DNA from: Protaetiibacter mangrovi
Lineage (GTDB): Bacteria > Actinomycetota > Actinomycetes > Actinomycetales > Microbacteriaceae
Length of the DNA: 64,000 bases
Reading direction: 5' to 3'
Assembly (NCBI RefSeq): GCF_024752305.1
Contig: NZ_JANTHX010000003.1
Span: 248,001-312,000, forward strand
In this document: in pieces, positions 10,651 to 19,155 of the stretch
Layout: each line of letters starts with the position of its first letter
How positions within the stretch are numbered: position 1 is the stretch's first letter
Program-made: the position numbers and the translations under genes
The notes under the pieces: model-generated
Databases searched by the model: none
Told to the model about the DNA's origin: nothing
Seen by the model: the letters and a program-made list of their open reading frames with translations, nothing else

Positions 10651-10690
10651 GGTCTCGAGACGCGTCGCTTCGCGGCGCTCCTCGACCACC
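10651..10690. repeat. candidate REP-like imperfect palindrome
   Basis: A 40-bp imperfect inverted repeat centred on a TTCG tetraloop, with arms beginning GGTCTCGAGACGCG and ending GCTCCTCGACC, lies between dinB and the helicase gene. From memory, Microbacteriaceae genomes carry dispersed elements of similar sequence. Only this one copy is seen in the window, so repeat status is inferred. Confidence 0.45.
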
Positions 10691-10726
10691 TCAGGATGTC
10701 GTGGTCGCCGACTACGCTTGGGTCGA

Positions 10727-12529
10727 GTGAGCGAGGTGTCGGGGGAGCGGGCGTTCCGCGCGACCTCCGCCGCCGAGCACCTCTCGCCGAGCTTCCCGGA
10801 GCGGGCCGCCTGGGGCACCGCCGGCAAGCTGCGCGCCTGGCAGGAGGAGGCGCTCACCCGCTACTTCGACCCGGCCGCGAGCGAGGCGAGCCGACGCGAC
10901 TTCCTCGTCTCGGCGACGCCGGGCGCCGGTAAGACGACGTTCGCGCTGCGGCTCGCGTCCGAGCTCCTGCAGCGCCGGGTCGTGGACCGCATCACGGTCG
11001 TCGCCCCGACGGAGCATCTCAAGGTGCAGTGGGCCGACGCCGCGCACCGCGCCGGCATCCGCCTCGACCCGCGGTTCAGCAACCGTCACGGGCGGGAGGC
11101 CCGGCAGTTCCACGGCGTCGTGGTGACCTACGCGCAGATCGCGGTGCGCGCCAGCCTGCATCGCGAGCTCACCACCTCGGCGCGCACACTCGTCATCCTC
11201 GACGAGGTGCACCACGCGGGCGACGCCCTGAGCTGGGGCGACGCGGTGCGCGAGGCGTTCGAGGGCGCCACCCGCCGGCTCTCGCTCACCGGAACCCCGT
11301 TCCGCAGCGACACCTCGCCCATCCCGTTCGTGCGCTACGCCCGCGACGAGCGCGGGGTGCGGCTCTCGCAGACCGACTACGCCTACGGCTACGGCCGCGC
11401 CCTCGCGGACGGCGTCGTGCGCCCCGTCGTGTTCCTCAGCTACGCGGGCTCGATGCGCTGGCGCACCCGCGCGGGCGACGAGATGGAGGCGAGCCTCGGC
11501 CAGGACGACACCCAGGACGTCACGGCGCAGGCCTGGCGTACGGCGCTCGATCCGGGGGGCGACTGGATGCCCGCCGTGCTCTCGGCGGCCGATCGGCGCC
11601 TCCGCGAGGTGCGCCAGCACATCCCGGATGCGGGCGGCCTGGTGATCGCCACCGATCAGGCCGCGGCACGCGCCTACGCCGCGATCCTCACCGACCTGAC
11701 CGGCACGCCCCCGGTGGTGGTGCTCTCCGACGACGCCGGGTCGGGCGAGCGGATCGCCGCGTTCGCGGAGGGCACCCAGCGCTGGATGGTCGCCGTGCGC
11801 ATGGTGTCCGAGGGCGTCGACGTGCCGCGGCTCTGCGTCGGGGTGTACGCGACGAGCGCCTCGACGCCGCTGTACTTCGCCCAGGCGATCGGCCGCTTCG
11901 TGCGCGCCCGCCGGCGCGGTGAGCTCGCCACCGTCTTCCTGCCGAGCGTGCCGGTGCTGCTGCGTCTCGGCTCGGAGCTCGAGCGCGAACGCGACCACGC
12001 GCTCGACCGCGAGACGCCCGAGGACGCCCTGCTCGAGGACGCGCTGCTCGACGACGCCAACCGGCAGGAGGAGGCGTCCGCCGAGCTCGCCGACGAGTTC
12101 GAGTGGCAGGCGCTCGCCTCGCTCGCGATCTTCGAGAAGGCGATGTTCGACGGCGCCGAGTACGGTGCCCTCGCGACGCCCGGCAGCCCGGAGGAGTGGG
12201 ACTTCATCGGCATCCCCGGCCTGCTCGACCCGGAGGAGGTGTCGCAGCTGCTCCGGCACCGCCAGCAGCGCCAGGCGCGACGCGGCGAGGACCGCCGGGA
12301 GCGCGGCGAGGTCGAGACCCAGCCGCAGCCCCTCCACCGCACCCTGTCGGAGCAGCGCAAGCTGCTCAACAGCCTCGTGAGCATCCACGCCCGGGGCACC
12401 GGCCAGACCCACGCGCAGGTGCACGCCGAGGTGCGGCGGCTGTGCGGGGGGCCCGAGGTGGCGCGCTGCACGGTCGCTCAGCTGCAGGCGCGCATCGACC
12501 TGCTGCGGCGGCGCATCGGTTCGGCCTGA
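10727..12529 (+). CDS. DEAD/DEAH-box (superfamily 2) helicase
   Basis: 600 aa SF2 helicase-like ATPase from GTG 10727. Walker A is ATPGAGKTT near residue 62. Motif II is LDEVHHAGD, near 154. LSLTGTPFR near 182 is motif III-like, and motif VI is FAQAIGRFVRARR near 388. The C-terminal third is charged and helical with no recognised domain. It resembles actinobacterial UvrB/restriction-type R-subunit-like helicases of unknown substrate. GTG 10727 is preferred over TTG 10718 because a TACGCT hexamer occupies 10713-10718, 8 nt upstream. No DNA-methylase or restriction partner is adjacent. Confidence 0.82.
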   Translation: MSEVSGERAFRATSAAEHLSPSFPERAAWGTAGKLRAWQEEALTRYFDPAASEASRRDFLVSATPGAGKTTFALRLASELLQRRVVDRITVVAPTEHLKVQWADAAHRAGIRLDPRFSNRHGREARQFHGVVVTYAQIAVRASLHRELTTSARTLVILDEVHHAGDALSWGDAVREAFEGATRRLSLTGTPFRSDTSPIPFVRYARDERGVRLSQTDYAYGYGRALADGVVRPVVFLSYAGSMRWRTRAGDEMEASLGQDDTQDVTAQAWRTALDPGGDWMPAVLSAADRRLREVRQHIPDAGGLVIATDQAAARAYAAILTDLTGTPPVVVLSDDAGSGERIAAFAEGTQRWMVAVRMVSEGVDVPRLCVGVYATSASTPLYFAQAIGRFVRARRRGELATVFLPSVPVLLRLGSELERERDHALDRETPEDALLEDALLDDANRQEEASAELADEFEWQALASLAIFEKAMFDGAEYGALATPGSPEEWDFIGIPGLLDPEEVSQLLRHRQQRQARRGEDRRERGEVETQPQPLHRTLSEQRKLLNSLVSIHARGTGQTHAQVHAEVRRLCGGPEVARCTVAQLQARIDLLRRRIGSA

Positions 12530-12553
12530 CCCCCGGGCGACGGCCGCCGGCAG

Positions 12554-12574
12554 CGGATCGGCATCGCCGATCCG
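12554..12574. terminator. possible stem-loop terminator after helicase gene
   Basis: A 9-bp perfect inverted repeat (12554-12562 with 12566-12574) around a 3-nt loop lies 25 bp past the helicase stop and just upstream of the aminotransferase promoter hexamer. No U tract. It could insulate the two genes. Confidence 0.5.
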
Positions 12575-12601
12575 GCATCCACAGCGGGTACCGTTGACAC
12601 C

Positions 12602-13846
12602 ATGTCCCACACCCTCGAGAGCCCCCTGCTCGAGACGCTGCGCGCCGAGTACGTCGCGCTGCGCGAGCGCGGCCTCTCCCTCGACCTCACCCGCGGCAAG
12701 CCCTCTGCGGCGCAGCTGGATCTGTCGAACGCGCTGCTCGACCTCGACCTCGGCGCCGACCATCGCGACGCCGCCGGCACCGACCTGCGCAACTACGGCG
12801 GAGGCGACGGCCTGCTCGAGCTGCGCCGGATCTTCGCCGAGCTGCTCGGCATCCCGGTCGCGCAGCTGCTGGCCGGCAACAACGCGAGCCTCCAGATGAT
12901 GCACGACGTGGTCGTGCACGCGCTGCTGCACGGTGTGCCGGGCGGCGAGCCGTGGGTCGGGCGCGACGCGGTGTTCCTGTGCCCGTCGCCCGGCTACGAC
13001 CGCCACTTCGCGATCACGCAGGCGCTCGGCATCCGGATGGTGTCGATCCCGTACCTGGCCGACGGCTCGCTCGACCTGCCGTCGATCGAGAGGCATCTCG
13101 CCGACCCCGCCGTGAAGGGGATGTGGCTGGTGCCGCAGTACGCGAACCCGACCGGCTCCTCCGTCGACGAGACGACCGCGCGCGCCCTCGCGGCGATGCC
13201 CGCCGCGGCCGACGACTTCCGGATCTTCTGGGACAACGCCTACGCCGTGCACCACCTGACCGACGACGAGCCCGCGCCTCTCGACATCCTCGGCCTCGCG
13301 GCCGAGGCGGGCCACCCGGACCGGTTCTTCGTGTTCGCCTCGACGTCGAAGATCACCCAGGCAGGCGCCGGCGTGGCGTTCTTCGCCTCCAGCCCGGCGA
13401 ACATCGACTGGTACCGCCACCACACCTCGGTGCAGACCATCGGACCCGACAAGCTCAACCAGCTGCGGCACGCCCGGTTCTTCGGCGACGCGGAGGGCGT
13501 GCGTGCGCACATGCGCGCGCACCGGGCACTGCTGGCCCCGAAGTTCGCCCTCGTCGAGCGCATCCTGGGGGAGCGGCTCACCGGGCACGCCACCTGGACG
13601 CATCCGACCGGCGGGTACTTCGTGACGGTGTACGCCCCCGCGCGCACCGCGACCCGGGCGGTCGAGCTCGCGAAGTCGATCGGCGTCGCGGTGACCCCCG
13701 CCGGCGCCGCGTACCCCTACGACGACGACCCGCACGACAGCGTCATCCGGATCGCGCCGTCGATGCCCCCGGAGGCCGACCTCGCGCAGGCGATCGAGGC
13801 GCTGTGCGTGTGCGTGCTGCTCGCCGAGGCCGAGCTGGGCGCCTGA
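12602..13846 (+). CDS. PLP-dependent aminotransferase, aspartate aminotransferase class Ic-like
   Basis: 414 aa fold-type I aminotransferase. DLTRGKPSAAQLDLS near residues 20-34 binds substrate; NYGGGDGLLELRRIFAELLG near 62-81, QYANPTGSSVDE near 179 (NPTG motif) and STSKITQAGAGVAFF near 254 (PLP lysine in SxSK) are diagnostic. Sequence style matches the actinobacterial class Ic aspartate aminotransferases, which link oxaloacetate and 2-oxoglutarate to aspartate and glutamate. ATG 12602 has TACCGT 7 nt upstream. It converges on dnaE2 with 9 bp between. Confidence 0.87.
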   Translation: MSHTLESPLLETLRAEYVALRERGLSLDLTRGKPSAAQLDLSNALLDLDLGADHRDAAGTDLRNYGGGDGLLELRRIFAELLGIPVAQLLAGNNASLQMMHDVVVHALLHGVPGGEPWVGRDAVFLCPSPGYDRHFAITQALGIRMVSIPYLADGSLDLPSIERHLADPAVKGMWLVPQYANPTGSSVDETTARALAAMPAAADDFRIFWDNAYAVHHLTDDEPAPLDILGLAAEAGHPDRFFVFASTSKITQAGAGVAFFASSPANIDWYRHHTSVQTIGPDKLNQLRHARFFGDAEGVRAHMRAHRALLAPKFALVERILGERLTGHATWTHPTGGYFVTVYAPARTATRAVELAKSIGVAVTPAGAAYPYDDDPHDSVIRIAPSMPPEADLAQAIEALCVCVLLAEAELGA

Positions 13847-13855
13847 CACCCCCGC

Positions 13856-16800
13856 TCATCGGAAGTCGCGGGAGCGGTGGGCGACGCCCGCGCGCAGCGG
13901 CTCGATGGCGTCGGCGAGCACGTTGACGACCCCCTCGTCCGAGCGCTCGAGGATGCCGCGCACGATCACCGCGGGCTCGTCGCGTGCGACGCGGCGGTGC
14001 CGCGCCCAGAATCCCGCCCCGCAGATCACGTTCACGAGTCCCGTCTCGTCCTCGAGGTTCATGAAGGTGATGCCGGAGGCCGTGGCCGGCCGTTGACGAT
14101 GCGTCACGAGGCCGGCGACCTCGATGCGCCGCCCCGGCTCGGCCGTGCGCAGCCGCTCGGCGCTCAGCACCCCGCGGGCGTCGAGCCGCTCCCGCAGGTG
14201 CCGCACGGGGTGGTCGTCGGGCGAGATGCCGGTCGCCCACAGGTCGGCCGCGAGGGTCTCGAACGCGGTCGGATCGGTGAACAGCGGCGGCTGCACGGCG
14301 ACGACCGTGCCCGCGAGGTATTCGGCGCGGTCCTCGGCGGCCGAGCCCGCCCGCCACAGCGCCTCGCGGGTGGCGAGGCCGAACGGTTCGAAGGCCCCCG
14401 CCGTCGCGAGCGCCTCGAGCTGCGCCGTCGTGAGCCCGACCCGGCGCACCAGATCCTCCATGTCGCGGAACGCGCCCCGCGCGTCCCGTTCGGTCACGAT
14501 GCGGGTCGCGAGGGCGGCGCCGATGCCCCGCACGCCCGCGAGACCCAGCCGCACCGCCGAGCCCCCGTCGCGACGGTGCTGCCGCGAGAGGTCGGGCGCG
14601 GCGGGGTCGAAGTCGCCCGGATGCGGTTGATGCCTTTCGCGGCATGAATCCGCGCCGGTCGCCCGGGGTGGCGCGCCGTCGACGAGCGGCTCGAGCCCCG
14701 CATCCGCTCCCGAGCGCAGGATGTCGGGACGCAGCACCCGCACGCCGTGCCGTCGCGCGTCGGCGGTGAGCGAGGCGGGGGAGTAGAACCCCATGGGCTG
14801 GGCCCGCAGGAGACCCGCGAGGAACGCCGCCGGGTAGTGCAGCTTGATCCACGAGCTCGCGTAGACGAGCAGGGCGAAGCTCAGCGAGTGGCTCTCGGCG
14901 AAGCCGAAGTTCGCGAAGGCCTGGATCTTCGCGTAGATGTCGTCGGCCGCGGCGCCCGTCAGTCCGTTCGAGGCCATCCCCTCGTAGAGCTTCCGGCGCA
15001 GCTGCTCGATGCGTTCGAGCCCGCGCTTGGAACCCATCGCACGGCGCAGCAGGTCGGCGTCCTCGCCCGAGCACTCGCCGACGGCCATCGCCATCTGCAT
15101 GAGCTGCTCCTGGAACACCGGGATGCCGAGGGTGCGCTCGAGCACCGGCTCGAGCTTCGGATGCGCGTACTCCACCGGCTCGCGACCGAGCTTGCGGCGC
15201 ACGAAGGGGTGCACGGCGCCGCCCTGGATCGGCCCGGGACGCACGAGCGCGATCTGCACGACGAGGTCGTAGAACGCCCGCGGCTGCAGGCGCGGCAGCA
15301 GACCCATCTGGGCGCGCGACTCCACCTGGAACACCCCGATCGAGTCGGCCCGGCACAGCATGTCGTAGACGGCAGGCTCCTCCTTGGGGATCGTCGCGAG
15401 CTCCCACTCCTCGCCCGTCGCCTCGCGGATGAGGTCGAGGCTGTGCTGCAGCGCCGCGAGCATGCCGAGCCCCAGCAGGTCGAACTTGACGAGCCCCATC
15501 CACGCCGCGTCGTCCTTGTCCCACTGGATGACGGTGCGGCCGTCCATGCGGGCGTGCTCGATCGGCACGACCTCGCCGACGGGCCGATCGGTGAGCACCA
15601 TGCCGCCCGAGTGGATGCCGAGGTGCCGCGGCGCCTTCAGCAGCTCGGAGGCCAGCTCGAGCACGGGGCGCGGGATGTCGGAGTCGGCCACGGCATCCGG
15701 CTCCAGGTTCCAGGCGTGCGCGTCGACCTGCTTCGACCAGGCGTCCTGCTGCCCGGGGCTGTAGCCGAGCGCCTTGGCCATGTCGCGCACGGCGTTCTTC
15801 GGCCGGTACTGGATGACGTTGGCGACCTGCGCGGCGTTGCGGCGCCCGTAGCGCCCGTACACCCACTGGATGACCTCCTCGCGGCGGTCGGAGTCGAAGT
15901 CGACGTCGATGTCGGGCTCCTCGTCGCGCAGGCTCGACAGGAAGCGCTCGAAGGGCAGCCGGTAGGCGATCGCGTCGACCGCGGTGATGCCGAGCAGGTA
16001 GCAGACCGCCGAGTTGGCGGCCGAGCCGCGCCCCTGGCACAGGATGCCGCGCGACCGGGCGAAGGCGACGATGTCGTGCACGATGAGGAAGTAGCCGGGG
16101 AAGTCCTTCTGCTCGATGACCGCGAGCTCGGCCTCGATGCGGGCGCGCCCCGCCTCGTCGAGCTCGGGGTAGCGGGCGGGCACCCCCGCCCAGACGAGCT
16201 CCCGCAGATAGGACATGGGCGTGTGCCCCGGCGGCACCTCCTGCTTCGGCAGGGCGGGCTTCGCGCGCCGCAGCGGGAAGGCGAGCTCGGCGGCGAGCTC
16301 GAGCCCGTGCTCGATCGCGCCGGGGTAGCGCGCGAAGCGCTCGCGCATCTCGCGCCCGGACCGCAGATGCGCGCCGCCCGTCGCCGGCAGCCAGCCGTCG
16401 AGCTCGTCGAGGCTGCGGCGGGCGCGCACCGCCGCGACGGCGGCGGCGAGGTGCCGGTCGCGGGGCGCGGCGTAGTGCACGTTGCCGCTCGCCAGCACCG
16501 GCAGCCGGCGCGCGGATGACAGCTCGGCGAGCACGTCGTTGCGGTCGGTGTCGAGGGGGTCGCCGTGGTCGATGAGCTCGACGTGCACGGCGTCCCGCCC
16601 GAACCGCGCGACGAGCTCGTCGAGGGCCCGGCCCGCCGCATCCGCACCGCCCCTCTCGAGAGCCCGGCGCACGCCGCCCTTGCGGCAGCCGGTGAGCACC
16701 GCCCAGTTCCCCGCGCCCGCCGCCGCGAGCTCGTCGAGGTCGTAGACCGGGCGCCCCTTCTCGCCGCCGCGCAGGTTCGCCTCGGTGAGCGCCTGGGCGA

Positions 16801-17260
16801 GCCGGTGGTAGCCCTCGGTGCCCCGGGCGAGCACCACGAGATGCTCGCCCTCCGGGTCGGGTTCGCCGTTCTGCGGGCCGGGCAGCCCGAGCGAGAGCTC
16901 GGCCCCGAACACCGTCGCCACCTGCGAGGTCTCGGCGGCCTCGGCGAAGCGCACGAGCCCGGCGAAGGTGTCGTGGTCGACGAGCGCGAGGGCGCTGAGC
17001 CCGAGCCGCTCCGCCTCCTCGAGCAGCTGCTCGGGGGAGGAGGCGCCGTCGAGGAAGCTGAAGCTCGAGTGGGCGTGCAGCTCGGCGTAGGGCAGCGCCT
17101 CCGGATCGCGCACGACGCCCGGTGGGGGCAGGTACGGCCCGCGCTTGCGCGAGAACGCCGGCCCGTCGCCGCCGTCGCGGGTGTCGTCCTGCGCGGGGCG
17201 GCGCCCCGAGAGGGTGCGCTCGAACTCGCCCCAGGGAACGGGCGGGTTGCTCCAGCCCAT
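13856..17260 (-). CDS. dnaE2: error-prone DNA polymerase, DnaE2/ImuC
   Basis: 1134 aa C-family polymerase. PHP domain from about residue 55 (PYAELHAHSSFSFLDGASSP), palm with the catalytic PDIDVDFDSDRREEV near 450 (two Asp) and KFDLLGLG near 570 (third Asp), a helix-hairpin-helix near 960 (VRGIGAALATRIV), then an OB fold (VAGLVTHRQRPATASGITFMNLED). Size and gene partners identify DnaE2 rather than replicative DnaE1. It performs mutagenic lesion bypass with ImuA' and ImuB. The ATG at 17260 overlaps the imuB stop (TGATG), so it is translated from the imuB message under LexA control. Confidence 0.94.
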   Translation of the reverse strand: MGWSNPPVPWGEFERTLSGRRPAQDDTRDGGDGPAFSRKRGPYLPPPGVVRDPEALPYAELHAHSSFSFLDGASSPEQLLEEAERLGLSALALVDHDTFAGLVRFAEAAETSQVATVFGAELSLGLPGPQNGEPDPEGEHLVVLARGTEGYHRLAQALTEANLRGGEKGRPVYDLDELAAAGAGNWAVLTGCRKGGVRRALERGGADAAGRALDELVARFGRDAVHVELIDHGDPLDTDRNDVLAELSSARRLPVLASGNVHYAAPRDRHLAAAVAAVRARRSLDELDGWLPATGGAHLRSGREMRERFARYPGAIEHGLELAAELAFPLRRAKPALPKQEVPPGHTPMSYLRELVWAGVPARYPELDEAGRARIEAELAVIEQKDFPGYFLIVHDIVAFARSRGILCQGRGSAANSAVCYLLGITAVDAIAYRLPFERFLSSLRDEEPDIDVDFDSDRREEVIQWVYGRYGRRNAAQVANVIQYRPKNAVRDMAKALGYSPGQQDAWSKQVDAHAWNLEPDAVADSDIPRPVLELASELLKAPRHLGIHSGGMVLTDRPVGEVVPIEHARMDGRTVIQWDKDDAAWMGLVKFDLLGLGMLAALQHSLDLIREATGEEWELATIPKEEPAVYDMLCRADSIGVFQVESRAQMGLLPRLQPRAFYDLVVQIALVRPGPIQGGAVHPFVRRKLGREPVEYAHPKLEPVLERTLGIPVFQEQLMQMAMAVGECSGEDADLLRRAMGSKRGLERIEQLRRKLYEGMASNGLTGAAADDIYAKIQAFANFGFAESHSLSFALLVYASSWIKLHYPAAFLAGLLRAQPMGFYSPASLTADARRHGVRVLRPDILRSGADAGLEPLVDGAPPRATGADSCRERHQPHPGDFDPAAPDLSRQHRRDGGSAVRLGLAGVRGIGAALATRIVTERDARGAFRDMEDLVRRVGLTTAQLEALATAGAFEPFGLATREALWRAGSAAEDRAEYLAGTVVAVQPPLFTDPTAFETLAADLWATGISPDDHPVRHLRERLDARGVLSAERLRTAEPGRRIEVAGLVTHRQRPATASGITFMNLEDETGLVNVICGAGFWARHRRVARDEPAVIVRGILERSDEGVVNVLADAIEPLRAGVAHRSRDFR

Positions 17261-18813
17261 CAGTCGTACCGCCCCTCGGCCCACCAGCCCTCGCCGTCGA
17301 GCACGAGCAGCCACGCGCATCCGCTCGCGTCGACGGCCTGCACGCGATGCGCGGCGCGCGCGGTCGCCGGGTCCCACCAGCGCTCCTCGAGGGGCCACGG
17401 ACCCGCCCAGGCGGTGAGATCGCGGCGTGTACCGCCCTGCGACACGATGACGGCCGGCGCGGCGCTGACCCGGCCCCGGTCGTCGATCGTGACGGGGCGA
17501 CCCCGCGCATCCTCGACGCGCAGCGGTCGCGGCATCTCGTAGACGGTCGTGGGCGGCGGGTCGGGCAGCGCCCCCGGCCACGGGTGGGCGCGCTGCCGGG
17601 CGACGACGGCGCGGTCGCCCCACGGCACGAGCGTCTGCCGGTCGGCCGGCCGCCGGCCGCCGGCGAGCTGCGGGGTGAGCACCCCGCGGTGCCCCACCAT
17701 GCCCTGCACACGCGAGAGCACCGAGTGCACGCGCTCGTCGGGCCCGGTGCCCCACAGTCCCGCCTCGTGGGTGGACACCGGGTCGACGGCCTCGGGACTC
17801 ACCCGCACCCGGACGACGGGGGAGCGCAGCGTCTCGACCGCCTGCAGCTGCCAGCGCACCCGGTCGACCACCTCGGCCGCGGTGAACGACCGCGGATGCA
17901 GCCACACCCGCTCGTCGTGCTCGCCTCCCTCGGCCGTGAACTCGACGCGCAGCGCCGTGCAGACGAGCCGCTCGCCGAGCAGGGCGCGCACGAAGTCGTC
18001 GCAGGCCGCCCGCACCCCGAAGGCCACCTCGTCGACGCGGGTGAGGCCCGGCTCGAAGTCGACGACGGCGTCGATGTCGCGCGGCGGGATGCGCGGGGTC
18101 GCCGGCCGCGCATCGCTGCCGCGTGCGAGGGCGTGCAGCCGCGCGCCGAGCGGACCGAACCGGGCCGCGACATCCGTCTCGGAAAGCGCCGTGAACGCCC
18201 CGAGGGTGCGGATGCCGAGCCGCGGCAGCAGCGAGGCGAGCTCGGGGTCGCCGAGGGCGGAGACCGGCAGCGGCGCGAGGAAGGCCGGCGTGCCGCCGGC
18301 GGGCACGATCCGCGCGGCATCCGCTCGACCGCCGGGTGCCGGACCCGCGGCCGGGGCGCGGGCGGCGAGCTCGGCTGCGAACAGGCCGTCGGCGATGCCG
18401 ACGCGCGCCCCCTCCGCCCCCGCGGCCGCGACGATGCCCGTCACCGTGCGGGCGGCGGCGGTCTCGCCCCCGTAGTAGCGGGCCGGGCCGCGGGCGCGGA
18501 TCGCCGCGGTGCCGGGGCTCAGCGGATGCCAGCCCGGCAGCGCCTGCTCGAGGGCGGCGAGCACGGGCTCGAAGGAGCGCGCCGCGATCGCGGGCTGCTC
18601 GCGCTCGACGCGCAGCCCGGGACAGCGCCCCTGTGCCTCGCGCTGCCGCATGCCGAGACGCACCCCCTGCGCCCGGGCGGAGGAGCTGCAGGCCACCACG
18701 ACGCCCGCGGCGATGAGCGCCATCGGCGCCCCCTCCGCGCGGTGCTCGCGCGCCTGCGCCCGCACGGCCCAATCGGGCACGTGCAGCACGAGCAGACGGG
18801 GGATGGAACCCAT
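17260..18813 (-). CDS. imuB: ImuB, catalytically inactive Y-family polymerase-like mutasome hub
   Basis: 517 aa member of the Pol Y superfamily. The motif holding the first catalytic acids in DinB is replaced by LVLHVPDWAV (residues 8-17), and no SxDE pair is recognisable (ARYYGGET near 112), so it is probably not a polymerase. LPVSALGDPELASLLPRLGIRTLG near 183-206 is the helix-hairpin-helix. RQTLVPWGD near 389 resembles the beta-clamp peptide of mycobacterial ImuB. In the family it bridges DnaE2, ImuA' and the sliding clamp. A LexA-box promoter lies directly upstream. Confidence 0.9.
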   Translation of the reverse strand: MGSIPRLLVLHVPDWAVRAQAREHRAEGAPMALIAAGVVVACSSSARAQGVRLGMRQREAQGRCPGLRVEREQPAIAARSFEPVLAALEQALPGWHPLSPGTAAIRARGPARYYGGETAAARTVTGIVAAAGAEGARVGIADGLFAAELAARAPAAGPAPGGRADAARIVPAGGTPAFLAPLPVSALGDPELASLLPRLGIRTLGAFTALSETDVAARFGPLGARLHALARGSDARPATPRIPPRDIDAVVDFEPGLTRVDEVAFGVRAACDDFVRALLGERLVCTALRVEFTAEGGEHDERVWLHPRSFTAAEVVDRVRWQLQAVETLRSPVVRVRVSPEAVDPVSTHEAGLWGTGPDERVHSVLSRVQGMVGHRGVLTPQLAGGRRPADRQTLVPWGDRAVVARQRAHPWPGALPDPPPTTVYEMPRPLRVEDARGRPVTIDDRGRVSAAPAVIVSQGGTRRDLTAWAGPWPLEERWWDPATARAAHRVQAVDASGCAWLLVLDGEGWWAEGRYD

Positions 18814-18818
18814 GCTCC

Positions 18819-18847
18819 ATTGTCGAACATGTGTTCGAACGAGTCAA
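18819..18847 (-). promoter_or_regulatory. imuB promoter (-35 TTGACT, -10 GACAAT)
   Basis: TTGACT (18842-18847) and GACAAT (18819-18824) are separated by exactly 17 nt, with the imuB ATG 5 nt past the -10, implying a leaderless or nearly leaderless transcript. The spacer contains the LexA box, so repressor binding would block RNA polymerase. Confidence 0.75.
18823..18838. promoter_or_regulatory. LexA (SOS) box upstream of imuB
   Basis: TCGAACATGTGTTCGA is a perfect match to the actinobacterial SOS box TCGAAC-N4-GTTCGA. It fills the spacer and touches the -10 of the imuB promoter. The identical 16-mer occurs at 19862-19877. Confidence 0.93.
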
Positions 18848-18854
18848 CTCGCGT

Positions 18855-19151
18855 TCAGACGAGCTCGACCTCGGCCGTGATCACCTCACCGGGCTCGACA
18901 CCCTCCGCCCGGCGCACGCGCGCGCCCACCACGAGACTGTAGACGCCCGACGCCGAGGGGAAGATCGAGGTCGACCAGCTCGTCCCGCCCACCCGGGCCA
19001 CGACCTTGACGGCACCGAAGCCGGCGCGGGGGAGCGCGTCGGCCCACTCGTGGATCTCGGCGGACGCCTCGGGCGGCAGGTCGACGAAGTACCAGTCGTC
19101 GCGCAGCCGCGCCTCCCAGCGCCGCAGCTCGGATTCGAAGCGGTACCGCAT
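18855..19151 (-). CDS. DUF1905 domain-containing protein
   Basis: 98 aa protein with a small beta-rich DUF1905 fold: RYRFESELRRWEA at the start, DWYFVDLPPEAS near residue 19 and GGTSWSTSIFPS near 55. Function of the family is unknown. It sits between imuA' and imuB on the same strand, 4 nt after the imuA' stop, with its own stop 8 bp from the imuB -35. It is therefore likely to be SOS-induced with imuA'. It also has a TAGGCT hexamer 6 nt before its ATG, so it may keep a constitutive leaderless promoter. Confidence 0.82.
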   Translation of the reverse strand: MRYRFESELRRWEARLRDDWYFVDLPPEASAEIHEWADALPRAGFGAVKVVARVGGTSWSTSIFPSASGVYSLVVGARVRRAEGVEPGEVITAEVELV

Positions 19152-19155
19152 GGCG

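Noticed and set aside
10712-13849. 1045-codon open frame on the minus strand
   Set aside because: Antisense to the helicase and aminotransferase genes, both with complete motifs; composition typical of a shadow frame.
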